Source: Gambelia wislizenii
Lineage: Eukaryota; Chordata; Lepidosauria; Squamata; Crotaphytidae
DNA: 64,000 nt
Direction of reading: 5' to 3'
Assembly: GCA_030847615.1 (NCBI GenBank)
Contig: JAUMIR010000004.1
Location: 78,585,001 to 78,649,000 of the forward strand
The notes under the pieces are model-generated. The model saw nothing but the letters and a program-made list of their open reading frames with translations. It did not search any database and was not told the origin of the DNA. Numbering within the stretch: the first letter of the stretch is position 1; each line of letters opens with the position of its first letter. Positions 10,620 through 21,688 of this stretch are shown here, in pieces. The position numbers and the translations under genes were made by a program.

Positions 10620-13066
10620 CTTCTTGGCGGAGTGGCTCTGGTTCATAAAAATAACCTTACTTTGATCAGAATACCTGTCCAGAAATTGGTCCACTTTGAG
10701 TGTATGTACCTGAGCCTGAAGACCAAGGAGAGTCTAGGGATTCTGTTAGTATACCGTCCACCCCGTTGTCTAACAGACTCCCTAACCGAGCTGACACAGC
10801 TGGTCTTGGAGCTGTTGTTGGAGTGGCCCAGACTGTTAGTTCTGGGCGATTTCAACATCTCACTTGAGACCGGTTTGTCAAATCTATCATAGAGCCCATG
10901 ACAAACATGAGCCTATCCCAATTGGTCAACAGGCCTACTCATTGTGTGGGTCATACCCTCGATGCAGTCTTTAGTACGGAACTGGAATATCCGTGGTCGG
11001 AGGTGACTAAAACCACCGCATTGTCATGGACAGATCATTTCCTGATCAAGGCTGAACTCAGAACCACTGTCCATCCCGTCAGTTAGGGAGTCTGTTAGAC
11101 AACAGGGTGGACGGTATACTAACAGAATCCCTAGAATGGTCCTCCCTTGAAGGCTAATGGAACCAATTGGATCCCAGAAAGCCTTAGAGGGTTCATTGGT
11201 TGGTAACGCCGGTGATTCTGTCGAAGCCTTGGTCAACACCTGGAACACCAACCTTACCAAGGCTATAGACACGATCGCTCCCAAGCGTCCTCTCCAACCC
11301 ACTTCTAATCGCCATCCATGATATACTGAAGAACTTAGGAAGTTGAAGCGGGTTGGACAATGACTAGAGTGCGTCTGGTGAAAAACTCAGCTCTTGTCTG
11401 ACAGGACTCGTCATAGGAAATTTCTTCGTTCCTATAGAGAGGCAATACATGCAGCAAGGAAAACTTTCTCTTCTGCACATCTGCAGAGTCTCGCCTGGCA
11501 GAGCTGTTTAGGGTGGTGAGGGAACTGACACAGGTTTCACCTGTGCAGAACTCATTGCTAAACCTGACAACAGCCTGCTGTGATGCATTTAACAACTTCT
11601 TTGCAGATAAAATCTCTCAGATAAGAGCCCACTTGGACGCCAGGATTGTAGCAGATTCGATTGATGAGGTGTCCAGTAACTCCGTTGATGAGGTTATACT
11701 GGATCAGTTTCAATCTGTAAGTACTGATGATGTGGACAAGCTCCTTGGTAGAGTAAGGAAGACTACATGCCCTCTTGACCCTTGCCCTTCATGGCTGGCC
11801 GTCCAGGTGGGTGATGCCTTGAGGATGTTCCTTAGGGACATCATCAATGCATCCCTTAGGGAGGGTCATGTTCCATCTTGCTTGAAGGATGCGGCAGTTA
11901 GACCGCTCCTAAAAAGTCCTTCCCTTGACCCTCTGGATATGAAGTATTACAGGCCAATCTCCTTATTACCTTTTTTGAGCAAGGTGATCGAGAGGGCGGT
12001 TGCTCTTCAACTTAAAGCTGTCTTGGAAGAAACAGACTATCTAGAGCCATTTCAAACTGGCTTTAGGACAGGATTTGGAGTTGAGACAGCCATGGTTGCC
12101 TTAGCTGATGACCTTCGCCTGAGCATCGACAAGGGTAGTCTGATCCTGTTGTGCTGCTGGATCTCTCAGCGGCTTTTGACACTATAGATCATGACATCCT
12201 CTTGGATTGCCTGAAGAGGTTAGGAATTGGAGGCACTGCGCTGCAGTGGTTCCGCTCCTTCCTCTCAGGTAGATCCCAGAGGGTGATGCTTGGGGATTGT
12301 CGCTCTATAAGAAAAGAGATTAACTGTGGTGTTCCACAAGGTGCCATCCTGTCCCTGATGCTATTCAATATATATATGAAGCCACTGGGAGAGATCATCC
12401 GAAGGCATGGGGCGGGGTGCTATCAGTATGCTGATGACACCGATATATTTCTCCATGTCTTGGTCTTCAGCTTTGACTTCAGATGGTGTCTCTTCTCTCA
12501 ATGATTGTCTTAGGGCAGTAATGGACTGGATGAGGGAAAACAAATTGAAGCTGAATCCAGACAAAACGGAGGTTCTCATGGTAGCAGCCCCGAATCCAGG
12601 TATTAGGATACAACCTCCAGTCCTGGATGGGGTCATGCTCTCCTCCAAGGACTGTGTTTGCAGTCTGGGGGTACTCCTGGATTCGTTGCTCCAGATGACA
12701 AATCATGTAAATGTGATGGTCAGGAGTGCCTGTTATCGGCTTTGGCTGATACACCAGCTGCGCCCTTTCCTGGAAGTCGAGGACCTTGAGACTGTGGTAC
12801 ATGCTCTGGTAACCTCTTGTCTTGATTTCTGTAATGCATTCTACATGGGGCTACCCTCGTGCTTCATCCAGAAACTTCAGTTAGTACACAATATGGCAGC
12901 CAGACTGGTCTCAGGTACATCTAGAAGGGACCATATAACACAGATCTTAAGATCACTTCACTGGCTGCCCATTAGTTTCCGGGCCCAGTATAAGGTGTTG
13001 GTTATCACCTTTAAAGCCCTAAAGGGCTTGGGCCCAACCTATCTTCAGGACCACCTCCTTCCATAT
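10620..13066 (+). mobile_element. L2-clade LINE copy 1, 5' part (endonuclease and reverse transcriptase)
   Basis: Truncated at the 5' end inside the endonuclease domain (GGVALVHKNNLTLIRIPV). It continues through endonuclease motifs LLVYRPPRCLTDSL and LGDFNI, a linker (frame 11513-12187) and reverse transcriptase blocks SAAFDTIDHDILLD, SGRSQRV, GVPQGAILS and the catalytic QYADD near 12426, then a thumb/C-terminal region to LGPTYLQDHLLPYN at about 13060. Layout and motifs fit the L2 group of CR1/Jockey-type non-LTR retrotransposons. The frame breaks repeatedly (10892, 11086, 12187, 12504), and 11082-11136 is an inverted duplicate of 10738-10795, so it is non-functional. It stops abruptly at about 13066, where a second L2 begins, and resumes at 15368. 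Confidence 0.88.
11082..11138 (-). repeat. Inverted duplicate of the endonuclease segment inside L2 copy 1
   Basis: This stretch is nearly the exact reverse complement of 10738-10795 (for example TTAGGGAGTCTGTTAGACAA here against TTGTCTAACAGACTCCCTAA there). Other L2 copies in the window do not have it at this place. A template switch is the simplest explanation. Confidence 0.85.
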
Positions 13067-15335
13067 AATCCTGTGACTTGGGCGCAGGCACTCCCGGCTG
13101 GGTACTCAGTTAGTGAGCAGGTAAGGAAAAGTGGGTGGGTGGGGGGGCAGAGTAAAAACAATCTAACCTTGACCAGGGCTAGACAATGACTAGAGTGCAC
13201 CTGGCAGAAGACTCAACTCTTATCTGACAAGACTCATCATAGGAATTTCCTTGATTCTTATCGAGAGGTGATACATGCAGCACAGAAGTCTTTCTCCTCT
13301 GCACATATTGCATCTGCAGAGTCCTGTCCAGCAGAACTGTTTAGGGTGGTGGGGGAGCTGACACAGATTCCACCTGCGCAGAACCCCTTACTCAATTCGA
13401 CGACGGCCTGCTGTGACGCGTTTAACATCCACTTTGCAGATAAAATCTCTCGGATAAGAGCCGACTTAGATGCCAGTGTTATGACAGAATCTATAGACGA
13501 GGTGTCCAGCAACTCGGTTGATGAAATTTTATTGGATCAGCTTCAATCTGTGAGTACCGATGGTGTGGACAAGCTCCTTGGTAGAGTGAGGAAGATGACC
13601 TGTCCCCTCGATCCCTGTCCATCTTGGCTGGCCACCCAAGGGGGTGACGCATTGAGAGTACTCCTTAGGGATATTATCAATGCGTCCTTTAGGGAGGGGT
13701 CCGTTCCACCCTGTCTGAAGGAAGCGGTGGTTAAGCCGCTCCTGAAAAAGCCTTCCCTGGACCCCTTGGACAGGAACAACTATAGACCAGTCTCCTTGCT
13801 GCCTTTTTTTAAGCAAGGTGATCGAGAGGGCGGTCGCTTCCCAACTCCAAGCTGTCTTGGATGAAACCAATTATCTAGATCCATTTCAAACTGGCTTTAG
13901 GACGGGATATGGAGTGGAGACTGCCATGGTTGCTCTGGCTGATGACCTCTGCTTGGGTATCGACAGGGGTAGTGTGACCCTGTTGGTGCTCTTGGACCTC
14001 TCAGCGGCCTTCGATACAATAGACCATTCCATCCTCTTGGATCGCCTGAGAGGGTTAGGAATTGGAGGCATTGCCTTGCCTCCGTTCCTTCCTCTCGGGC
14101 AGATCCCAGAGGGTGAGGCTCAGGGACAGTTGCTCTACCAGAATAGAGCTTAACTGTGGTGTTCCTCAGGGTGCCATTCTGTCCCCGATACTATTTAATA
14201 CCTATATGAAGCCGCTGGGAGATATCTTTCGGAGGCATGGAGTGTGGTGTCATCAGTATGCTGATGACACCCAGATATACTTCTCCATGTCTTGGTCATC
14301 AGCTTCAACTTCAGATGGCATCTCTCCTCTCAATGATTGTCTTAAAGCAGTAATGGACTGGATGAGGAAAAGCAAATTGAGACTGAATCCAGGCAAAATG
14401 GAGGTACTAACAGTTACGGGCCCAAAACCAGGTCTGGGAATACAACTTCCAATCCTGGATGGAACTACACTCTCTTCCAAGGACTGTGTTCGCAGTCTGG
14501 GGGTGCTCCTGGACCCGTCGCTCCAGATGTCTAATCAGGTAAGTGCAACAGTCAGGCGTGCCTGTTATCATCTTCGGCTGATACGCCAGCTGCGCCCCTT
14601 CCTGGAAACCAGGGACCTCGAAACTGTGGTACATGCACTGGTAACCTCCCATCTCTATTTCTGTAATGCGTTCTACATGGGGCTACCCTTGTGGTTGACT
14701 TGGAAACTTCAACTAGTTCAGAACATGGCAGCCAGGTTGATTTCTGGTGTTTCCAGAAGAGAGCATATAACACCTGTGCTAAAAGCTCTCCACTAGCTGC
14801 CTATTAGTTTCCTGTGACAGTACAAGGTGTTGTTTATGACCTTTAAGGCCCTACATGGCTTGGGTCCAACTTACTTCTGGGATCGCCTCCTCCCATATGA
14901 CCCTCCCCGCACACTTTGGTCCTTTGGGAGGAACCTGTTACAACCTATGAAAACAAGGCTGTCGGTGACCTCCCAGAGGGCCTTCTCTGCTGCTGCTCCC
15001 AGATTATGGAATGGCCTGCCGGACAAGATCAGTCTTATTACCACCTTAGACAGTTTTAAAAAAGCTGTCAAGATGGATCTTTTCCGGCAGGCCTTTCCTA
15101 AATAACTGTCCTGGCCCAAGACTCGGCTGTCCTTTCCCTCTGAGGTACAATTGGATTTTTTTATTATTATTGTATGTTTTAATTTTTTTAAATTTAATAT
15201 ATTTTTAATTATTGCATGTTTTTAATCCTTTGTAATTTAATATTATTTTAAGGGGTGGGCGAGCTAGGGTACTGTAATTATGGACTTTTAATATTGTAAG
15301 CTGCCCCAATTGCATTGCAGAGGGGCGGGATAGAA

Positions 15336-15367
<32 letters not shown>
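13067..15367 (+). mobile_element. L2-clade LINE copy 2, inserted into copy 1
   Basis: Begins inside the endonuclease domain (VTWAQALPAGYSVSEQVRKS), then jumps at about 13175 to the inter-domain linker, an internal deletion of roughly 1 kb relative to the minus-strand copy. The reverse transcriptase follows in broken frames 13268-13864, 13818-14153 and 14062-14796: SAAFDTIDHSILLD, GVPQGAILSPILFN, catalytic QYADD near 14256, then LYFCNAFYMGLPL and the C-terminal KAVKMDLFRQAFPK ending near 15105. The 3' UTR ends in the L2 signature TGTAAGCTGCCCC, GGGCGGGATAGAAAT and a (TAA)n tail at 15339-15367. Frameshifts near 13808 and 14078 and a stop at 14797 make it a dead copy. Confidence 0.88.
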
Positions 15368-15503
15368 GCCCCAGGCACTCAGGTCCTCTGGGAGGAATTT
15401 ATTAAAACTTTTAAAAACGAGGCTGTCTTCGACCTCCCAGAGGACCTTTTTGGTTATTGCTCCCAGATTATGGAACGGCCTGCCGGATGAGATCCATCAT
15501 ATC
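15368..15503 (+). mobile_element. L2 copy 1, continuation after the nested L2
   Basis: CAGGCACTCAGGTCCTCTGG onward matches the L2 position right after copy 1 stops at 13066, and encodes the L2 C-terminal stretch RLWNGLPDEIHH. This shows that copy 2 landed inside copy 1. Confidence 0.85.
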
Positions 15504-15700
15504 TGTAGGAGGTATGAGTCTAATTAGGTCATGTGTTGAATGACCCATCACTCCGGTTGGCTGGAAGTGCCTAGTGAAATAAAAGAAAGGGAATTTGGGA
15601 GAACAGAGCATGCAGGGGAAATCCCTAGACTTATCTTAGGATGTGAATGGGGTACACAAGATTGTTTTACATTGCAATAATTATTTCCCCACATACTCCA
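15504..15700. mobile_element. 197-bp LTR-like insert (TG...CA) with 5-bp target duplication
   Basis: Interrupts L2 copy 1. It starts TGTAGGAGGTATG, ends CACATACTCCA, contains an AATAAA signal at about 15580, and is flanked by ATATC on both sides (15499-15503 and 15701-15705). TG...CA ends with a 5-bp duplication suggest a short solo LTR. The parent element is not identified; no coding content. Confidence 0.6.
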
Positions 15701-15705
15701 ATATC

Positions 15706-16002
15706 ACCACTCTAAACAGCTTTTAAAAAGCTCTTAAGACTGATCTCTTTCAGTGGGCCTTTCCTGAATAGATACCCAGCCATCAGAAATTTGTTCTGAT
15801 CCTGCTACAGCCACCGTCTACTGTTTATTTTTAGTATTTTTAAGTATGTTTTAATTTTTTGAATTATTTAATTGTATTTTAAGAGGGGGGTAGGATGGAG
15901 GGTCTTTGAGTGTATATTTTAATGTTGTAAGCTGCCCCGATTGAATTTTGTAGGGGGGCGGGATATAAATAAATTTTATTATTGTTGTTATTATTATTAT
16001 TT
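15706..16002 (+). mobile_element. L2 copy 1, 3' end
   Basis: Resumes the L2 C-terminus (AAACAGCTTTTAAAAAGCTC, then a frame ending in FQWAFPE) and the 3' UTR, with the TGTAAGCTGCCCCGATTG and GGGCGGGATATAAATAAA signature and an ATT/GTT-rich tail. Confidence 0.85.
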
Positions 16003-16011
16003 GTGGGAATC

Positions 16012-16228
16012 TTCACAGTTGAAGACTTATTTTGAGCAAAATTCACATTTCCCCACAGAAAAACCATAATTCTTTTGGGCTCCAGAAGCAGCATTTTCTG
16101 GCCAGAAAATAATATTTATAGACAGAAATAGTAGAGAAAAAAGGTATTTTCTACACAGAAAATGCTGTCTGCTGTGCAAATCAACCACATGCAAATATTG
16201 TGCAGAATAAGTCCTGAATTGTGAACGG
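16012..16228. repeat. Self-complementary (hairpin) MITE-like element, copy 2
   Basis: Outer arms CACAGTTGAAGACTTATTTT and the complement of AGAATAAGTCCTGAATTGTG pair; inner arms share CAGCATTTTCTG and its complement. It is the same family as 3262-3458 and sits directly downstream of the L2 tail. Confidence 0.5.
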
Positions 16229-17189
16229 GCTTCAAAAACTGCATGATTTGGTTTCCTACAAGAATTACATTCATATTCCAAGCAGGGGCTCACTGTTTTT
16301 CTTCCTCTCCATTCTTTTACTTTTTAAATCCATGAGGCAGAAAACAAATTAGAACAATGAGCCAGACTGCACAGGAACACACGATATATCTTGTCCACTG
16401 CTAATCCTCTTGAGGTCCTCTTATTTTTTGTCTGGCAAAAAGAGCACCACTCCAGCCCCTAACAAATTCTAATAACTTAAAGTATCTATTTTTTTTTAAA
16501 GTAGAGGAATAATTGCAGCATTGCTCTGGCAGTCAAGCCCCTTGAGGGAAGCTATAAAGTTAATAATTTAATGAATTAATTTAATGATCTCCCCTCCCAA
16601 GTTCTGGGCTAACTTTCTGGAAAGGCTATACTGTGGTAAGAAGGAGGCATTCTCTCTTTCTTTTTCACTCCAACCCCACCCTTTCCCGGTACAGTATGTG
16701 GGTGGGCATGATGCTCTGGGATGGGGGAAGAGGATGGGTGCTCCTTGATATGAGCCAAACCTTGCCATTTCACCTGACGCTCTGGGAGGAGGACGAGTGT
16801 ACACACTGATGAAAGCAATATATGGGTTATGAATCTTCTGTCCATGTGGATAGAGCAAAATAAGCAGCTGACAAATTTCAGAAAAACTCACCTACTCTAT
16901 GAAACTGGATGTCTGTAATTTTTGGAAAAGAAAGGCAGAGAAAAGAGGAGACATGGGGAGGGAAGGGAGAGGAGAAGGAGAGAAGCCATTTCTTTAGCTC
17001 TCCAAATTGAAAACTGAATTAAAGGCTGTGCAATGCCACTGACGTTCCCTTGCAGCCTAATCCTTCTGAAAGATTAAAGATGTCTTTGGCCATATATCGT
17101 ATTGATTCATTCTCTGAAGTATAAATCATTTGTTCGCCAGCAGGCTGGCAACCAACCAGTGCTTACAGTTGAATGCTTAAGGAAAAGAT

Positions 17190-17241
17190 GTGTGTGGGTC
17201 TGTGTGTGCGCACGTATGTGTGTGTATGTATGTATGTATGT
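17190..17241. repeat. (TG)n/(TATG)n microsatellite
   Basis: Alternating TG-rich tract ending in four TATG units. Confidence 0.85.
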
Positions 17242-17883
17242 ACTTTTCTTAGAAAACCCAGCAAGACAGATCAAGGAGGAATCTCATGGTATTCACTCAA
17301 AAAGAATGTCCAATCAAGCAGAGCATTCTATGGAGGAGGAAAAGTATCCATAGCCTTGTCCCCTTTTTGATGAGCTTCTCCATGGCCGGGTTGAGAAGCA
17401 ATGCTTACTGAAATACTGATAAGCAGATAAGCAGAATTATTCAAAGACAGAGAATATCTTACAATACCCAGTCTGTCCTGCAGCATCCTTAAAGTATTTC
17501 ATCTCTGTTCTTCATAGTTAAGCCCTGCATCTATTTTGCTGATGGAAATGTCACATGTGTCCTGTAGTTTACAGACAACCTAGTATAAGTGCAACAAAAA
17601 GGCTTGCACCTTATTGTTGGATGCTGCATATTGTCATTTATGGCCACCAACAAGTGTCTTTTGCGTGTAACGTGATGGGCTGATTTAGACAGAGACAAAC
17701 CTGGTGGTAGGGCATGGATGGAGAAAATGTAAGATATTCAAGAGCAGTCTGGTTTACTCAGCTTCCCTAGATGGTATGGTACACACTGACTTCTTATACT
17801 GAGAGACTCAAAGTAACAAAGAAGTCAGGAATGAATAGTAAAAGCAGGAGGATTAGATGGTTACAGTGTTCCAACAAAATATA

Positions 17884-17909
17884 TCATCATCATCATCATC
17901 ATCATCATC
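17884..17909. repeat. (TCA)n microsatellite
   Basis: About nine consecutive TCA units. Confidence 0.9.
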
Positions 17910-18006
17910 TGTAATTATACAAGAGGGATGTTTATCTTCACTGATTTCATTCTTGTATACAAGAATGAAGAGTTTCTAAGGATTTCTCTCCTCTAGACAA
18001 GATTAT

Positions 18007-18237
18007 ACAGTTGCCCCTTCATATTCGCTGGGGTTTGGTTCCAGAACCCCCCATGGATACCAAAATCTGTGAATATTCAAGTCCCATTATATGCAATGGC
18101 ATAGCAAAATGGTGTCTCTTATATAAGATGGCAAAATCAAGGTTTGCTTTTTGGATTATTATTTTTTAAAGACTATTTTCAAGCTGTAAATACTTAAATC
18201 CATGGATACCAAATCCATGGATACAGAGGGACAATTG
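18007..18237. mobile_element. Tc1/mariner-like MITE (MER2-type), copy 3
   Basis: A 231-bp element starts CAGTTGCCCCTTCATATTCG and ends ATACAGAGGGACAATTG, with TA at 18005-18006 and 18238-18239. The interior shares TGGTGTCTCTTATATAAGATGG-like and AATCCATGGATAC phrases with the inverted copy at 28419-28648. Non-coding. Confidence 0.8.
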
Positions 18238-18239
18238 TA

Positions 18240-18783
18240 ATAGTTTTTAACATATTTCCCAGTGATTTTTCACATATTTCAGAATTTTTTGCAAACCATT
18301 TTTGAGCAAAAAAAAAAATTGTTAAATTTTGTTCATAAAACATCATTTTTAGCACAGAAAACAGCATCCTTTGTATAAGACTCATGTTTTGTTCAAAACC
18401 CGTGTTACCTGCACAAATGATTTTTTTATAAAAACTTTCAAAATTAAAAAAGACTTTTTTTTTTCCTATGGGATGTCAATGATGTATCAAAACATGCCTT
18501 CTTATCAAGGATGAGGAAAAAAATGCAAGTCTGCAGACTGCATAATACATCCCCATTATGCAATTTTTCTATGTAACACTTGACAAACTATGTGAAAACA
18601 TTGAAATAAATTCAGCAACTGCCAGGATAGGATCAGTGATCAATTTTTTAAAGGAATTTGGCCAATGTTGTAAGTTGCAGTGCAAAACTCCAGGGGCTCT
18701 GGCCTGGCTGCAGGCACCTGGATGACTGCAGAGGGGAGGAAGCTATTTTGTCATGTTCACATGTCTGTTGCAGTCTTGTGGCT
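18240..18783. other. Intron, no recognised feature
   Basis: A/T-rich; 18290-18430 has loose similarity to the hairpin family (ACAGAAAACAGCAT) but no boundaries can be set. Confidence 0.45.
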
Positions 18784-19015
18784 GTGTAGGTGCCTTCAAG
18801 TTGCCTGTCAACTTATTGTGACCCAATGCATTTCATAGAATTTTTTTAGTAAAGGAATCCTCAGAGGTGGTTTTGCCAGTTCTTTCCTCTGAAATATAGC
18901 CTACAGCACCTGGTATGCATTGGCAGTCTTCCAGCCAAGTACTAACCAGGGCTGACCCTGCTGAGTTTCCAAGATCAGACAGGATCTGGTGCCTTTAGGG
19001 TATTTAGGCCAGTAA
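18784..19015 (-). mobile_element. 5S rRNA-derived SINE with BovB-like tail, copy 1
   Basis: On the plus strand, 18898-19015 is a clear reverse-complement relative of vertebrate 5S rRNA: GCCTACAGCACCTGGTAT, CCAAGTACTAACCAGG, GACCCTGCTGAGTTTCC and AAGATCAGACAGGATCTGG appear in the correct order. The rest (18784-18897), which is the 3' part on the minus strand, contains the BovB-type tail complement TGCCTTCAAGTTGCCTGTCA and TTATTGTGACCC. The 5S head supplies an internal pol III promoter and the tail would be read by RTE/BovB machinery. It is too diverged to be a functional 5S gene. Confidence 0.88.
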
Positions 19016-20369
19016 CCATCTTAGTCCCCTCTTAGTTTCATTTCCTTTCCACCTTCAGCTCCACCACACATTCAGTGTGCAATTTGGCTTAATTTCCCTG
19101 TGCTTTCAAGGAAAGATGGCTACTAAAGAGGCATGAAGGACTTGGCAATGTTTTATCTGATTTTCTTCATGCTCCCCTTCTTTGCTATTCAGTTTTTCTC
19201 CCCACATGTCTGTTTGCTCCTAATTTTGGTCTCTCTAATTCTATTTTGTGTAACACCCAAAGTCATTTCCCCCTATGTATGTATGTGTGTATGTATTTAG
19301 TCAGTCCATCTGTACTGCCCCTTTAAACACAGAGGTTTCTGGTGGCTTACAAGAAACGCTAAAACACTACTTCAAAAGATCAGGCTAAACTATGCTCTTT
19401 GCTCTTTGTAAGTGGTATTGCAAAGCAGGACAGTCTTCAAACCCTTTTCCAAAATAGAAAGGGAGAGGGCATGATGGGTAGAATTGTACAGCTATGGTGC
19501 TGCCACTGGAAAAAAACCCATATCCCTGGCATCCAGAGATGCTGTTGTTATTTAGTTATATTTGAGCATTCAAATCTCCCTGCAGTTAGAATACAAGAGG
19601 GAAAATGGTGACAAGTGTGCTAACTCCATCCCTTCTATCAGTGATCCACCGCCTTTGGTGGACAGTCGTAGTGGAGGAATCTGTTTTGCTCATGTTAGCT
19701 CCCCACATGATTTAGAATGTTGTTTGTCTAGACCACAGCTTGGAAAAGTTACTTTTTCAGACTACAACTCCTGGAACCCCCAGCTGGCATGTCTAGTGGC
19801 TATACAGGCTGGAGGATTCAGAAGCAAGTATTCCCCAAGGTAACATTTCCAAGTACTGGTGCTGAGGTTTTAATAACAGAGAGAGCCTACACAGCAGGTT
19901 ATCTGCTGCAGTTGTTCAGTTTGTGACACATGGAGGGCAAAGAGGATGATGATGATGATGATGGAGAGAGTGAAGCAAGTACACTAATCTCTGCTGTTCT
20001 ACATGTGATTCTTATTATGTGGATGGCAGGGCTGGGGGAGGTTAATTGCATGAAAAAGGCTGGCTACCACCCAACCTCTATTCTCCCACTCAATTTTGTT
20101 TTTGTCCTCACTTCTTAAACTGTTAAAAACCTCTATTTTTATTTACCCTTCCCCCTTTTTCTTCATTGACCATTCCTGGAGGTCTTCCCTAGTTTGGGAC
20201 AAGGCTTCCCAGAGTACTGGGGTCCTCCTGAGCATCCAGTATGCTCAGGATCTTTTCAGTCTTAAGAGGAGGGGGGAGCAACTGAAGTAGGATATAGCAG
20301 ACATAATTCTGCACTCCTGCTAGCAAGAACTGAATAGTGAGAGTGACTGTGGTCAGGTCTGAAGATGTA
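19016..20369. other. Intron; LINE/SINE tail remnant, MITE remnant and (GAT)n
   Basis: About 19270-19380 looks like an inverted LINE/SINE 3' tail (GTATGTATTTAGTCAG then TGTACTGCCCC and GGTGGCTTACAAG). 19735-19835 resembles an old hAT-type MITE (AGACTACAACTCCTGGAACC). A GATGATGATG run lies at 19946-19962. No gene recognised. Confidence 0.45.
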
Positions 20370-20507
20370 GTTGCTTTTTAATTTAGATTGGTTTAATATC
20401 TTTTTATGGGGGAGGGTGGGGGTGGGTGGTGTTTAGGGATTTTTATCTGTATTGTATTTTAATTTTTGTAAGCTGCCCCGATTGTTTTAACAGGGGGGTG
20501 GGGTATA

Positions 20508-20544
<37 letters not shown>

Positions 20545-20545
20545 T
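20370..20545 (+). mobile_element. L2-clade LINE 3' end fragment
   Basis: Matches the 3' UTR of the minus-strand L2 (59641-59850): TTTTTATGGGGGAGGGTGGG, TGTAAGCTGCCCCGATTGTT, GGGGTGGGGTATAAATAA and a (TAA)n tail at about 20507-20545. Severely 5' truncated. Confidence 0.8.
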
Positions 20546-20569
20546 ATGGACCAAGAGTGTATGTAGCTA

Positions 20570-20812
20570 TACAACACATTTATTTCTTGATACCGCTTTA
20601 ACTATCATGGCTCCTTCCCACAGAATACTGGGATTTCTAGTTGGCAAGGTGCTTAGAACTCTCTGCTAGAGAGATCTAGTCCATTCCCCTGAATTGCAGA
20701 CATAGAGCTCTCTAGCAGAGAATTCAAAATACCTGACCAAACTATGAATCCCAGGATTCTGTAGGATAGAGCAATGACAGTTAAAGTAGTATCAAATTGC
20801 TAAAACTGTGGA
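20570..20812. mobile_element. Palindromic MITE family (CATGGCTCC type), diverged copy
   Basis: Near-symmetric arms: CATGGCTCCTTCCCACAGAATACTGGGATTTCTAG pairs with the later CCCAGGATTCTGTAGGATAGAGC stretch. Same family as 20830-21055, 22751-22964, 34963-35183 and 52712-52936. Confidence 0.5.
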
Positions 20813-20829
20813 GTGGAAATAGAGTTGTA

Positions 20830-21055
20830 GGAGATTTTCACACTACACTGTTGTACTGTTACTATTCCACTTTATTTGTTATGGCTGCCTCCTGTAGAAT
20901 CCTGGGATTTGCAGTTTAGGGAGGGGCATTTACAACTCTCAGCCAGAGAGCTCTTAGGCCTCACTAAACTACAAACCCCAGAATTCCACAGGAGGAAGCC
21001 AGAGCAGTTTAAAGTGGAATAGTAACACTATAACAGTGTAGTGTGAAAATCTCCC
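20830..21055. mobile_element. Near-palindromic MITE (Harbinger-like ends)
   Basis: A 226-bp element whose first 23 bases (GGAGATTTTCACACTACACT and GTT) are perfectly repeated inverted at the right end; pairing continues inward through ACTGTTACTATTCCACTTTA and the CCTCCTGTAGAATCCTGGGA region, so almost the whole element is self-complementary. Flanked by TA on both sides. The terminal GGAGATTTTCACA is shared with 56531-57151, which has a TAA duplication. Confidence 0.75.
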
Positions 21056-21688
21056 TAGATTCAAGTCTTAACCTTCCGCCATAGGCTTATTGGGTAGGCA
21101 TAAGCAACCCAGTAATTCTAAGCTTTCTATCTGTAAATTGGACATACTGTACTAATGACATTCTGAATGTAATAAAATTCTGAAAGATTTGATGGAGGAC
21201 TCACCCTGTCTCAATTAATGAATGTCATGGGCACTTCAAGTATTCTTGTCCTCCACTCATGACTCCCCTTATTTTTCTGCGATTCCTTCCATCTTTTTCC
21301 TTACTAGTAAAAATCTGTTAAGAAGAAAAAGATGGAATTGATGCCCAGTGCCTTCTAACAGCTAGTGTGAGGAATTCCCCAGAGCCTGAAAGGGCTTTGT
21401 TTCTCCAGAAAAAAAATATGGAAACTGCTGAAAGGAAGGATTGGGTGGGGGGGGGGAGGCACTGATGTGAACTGGAAAAATATTGCAAAAATTGAATCCT
21501 GGCAACATATAGTGGGCCATATACTGTAGTTATATGGTAAGAAAGGGAATGTCTTTTAAATATTGGCGCAAACTGTTCACAGGAAGAAATGCTATGTAGC
21601 TGTAAAAGCCTACTTTGTCCAGAGCTACAAGTTGTGCCAGTACGATACTAAATGAGAAAATCTGGCTGTATGAAGCGAGACAGAAATA
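21056..21688. other. Intron, no recognised feature
   Basis: Non-coding; includes a short G run near 21450. Confidence 0.5.

Larger units (their letters stand above)
16229..18004. other. Intron with simple repeats only
   Basis: No recognised gene. It contains a TG/TATG-rich run (about 17190-17241) and a (TCA)n run (17884-17909). Apparent open frames over the simple repeats are not proteins. Confidence 0.55.

Noticed and set aside
17884..17909. Short repeats resembling a CRISPR-like array
   Set aside because: Plain trinucleotide microsatellite without spacers; vertebrate genome.
18898..19015. Possible 5S rRNA gene
   Set aside because: Diverged from functional 5S and joined to a SINE tail shared with another locus; a SINE, not a gene.
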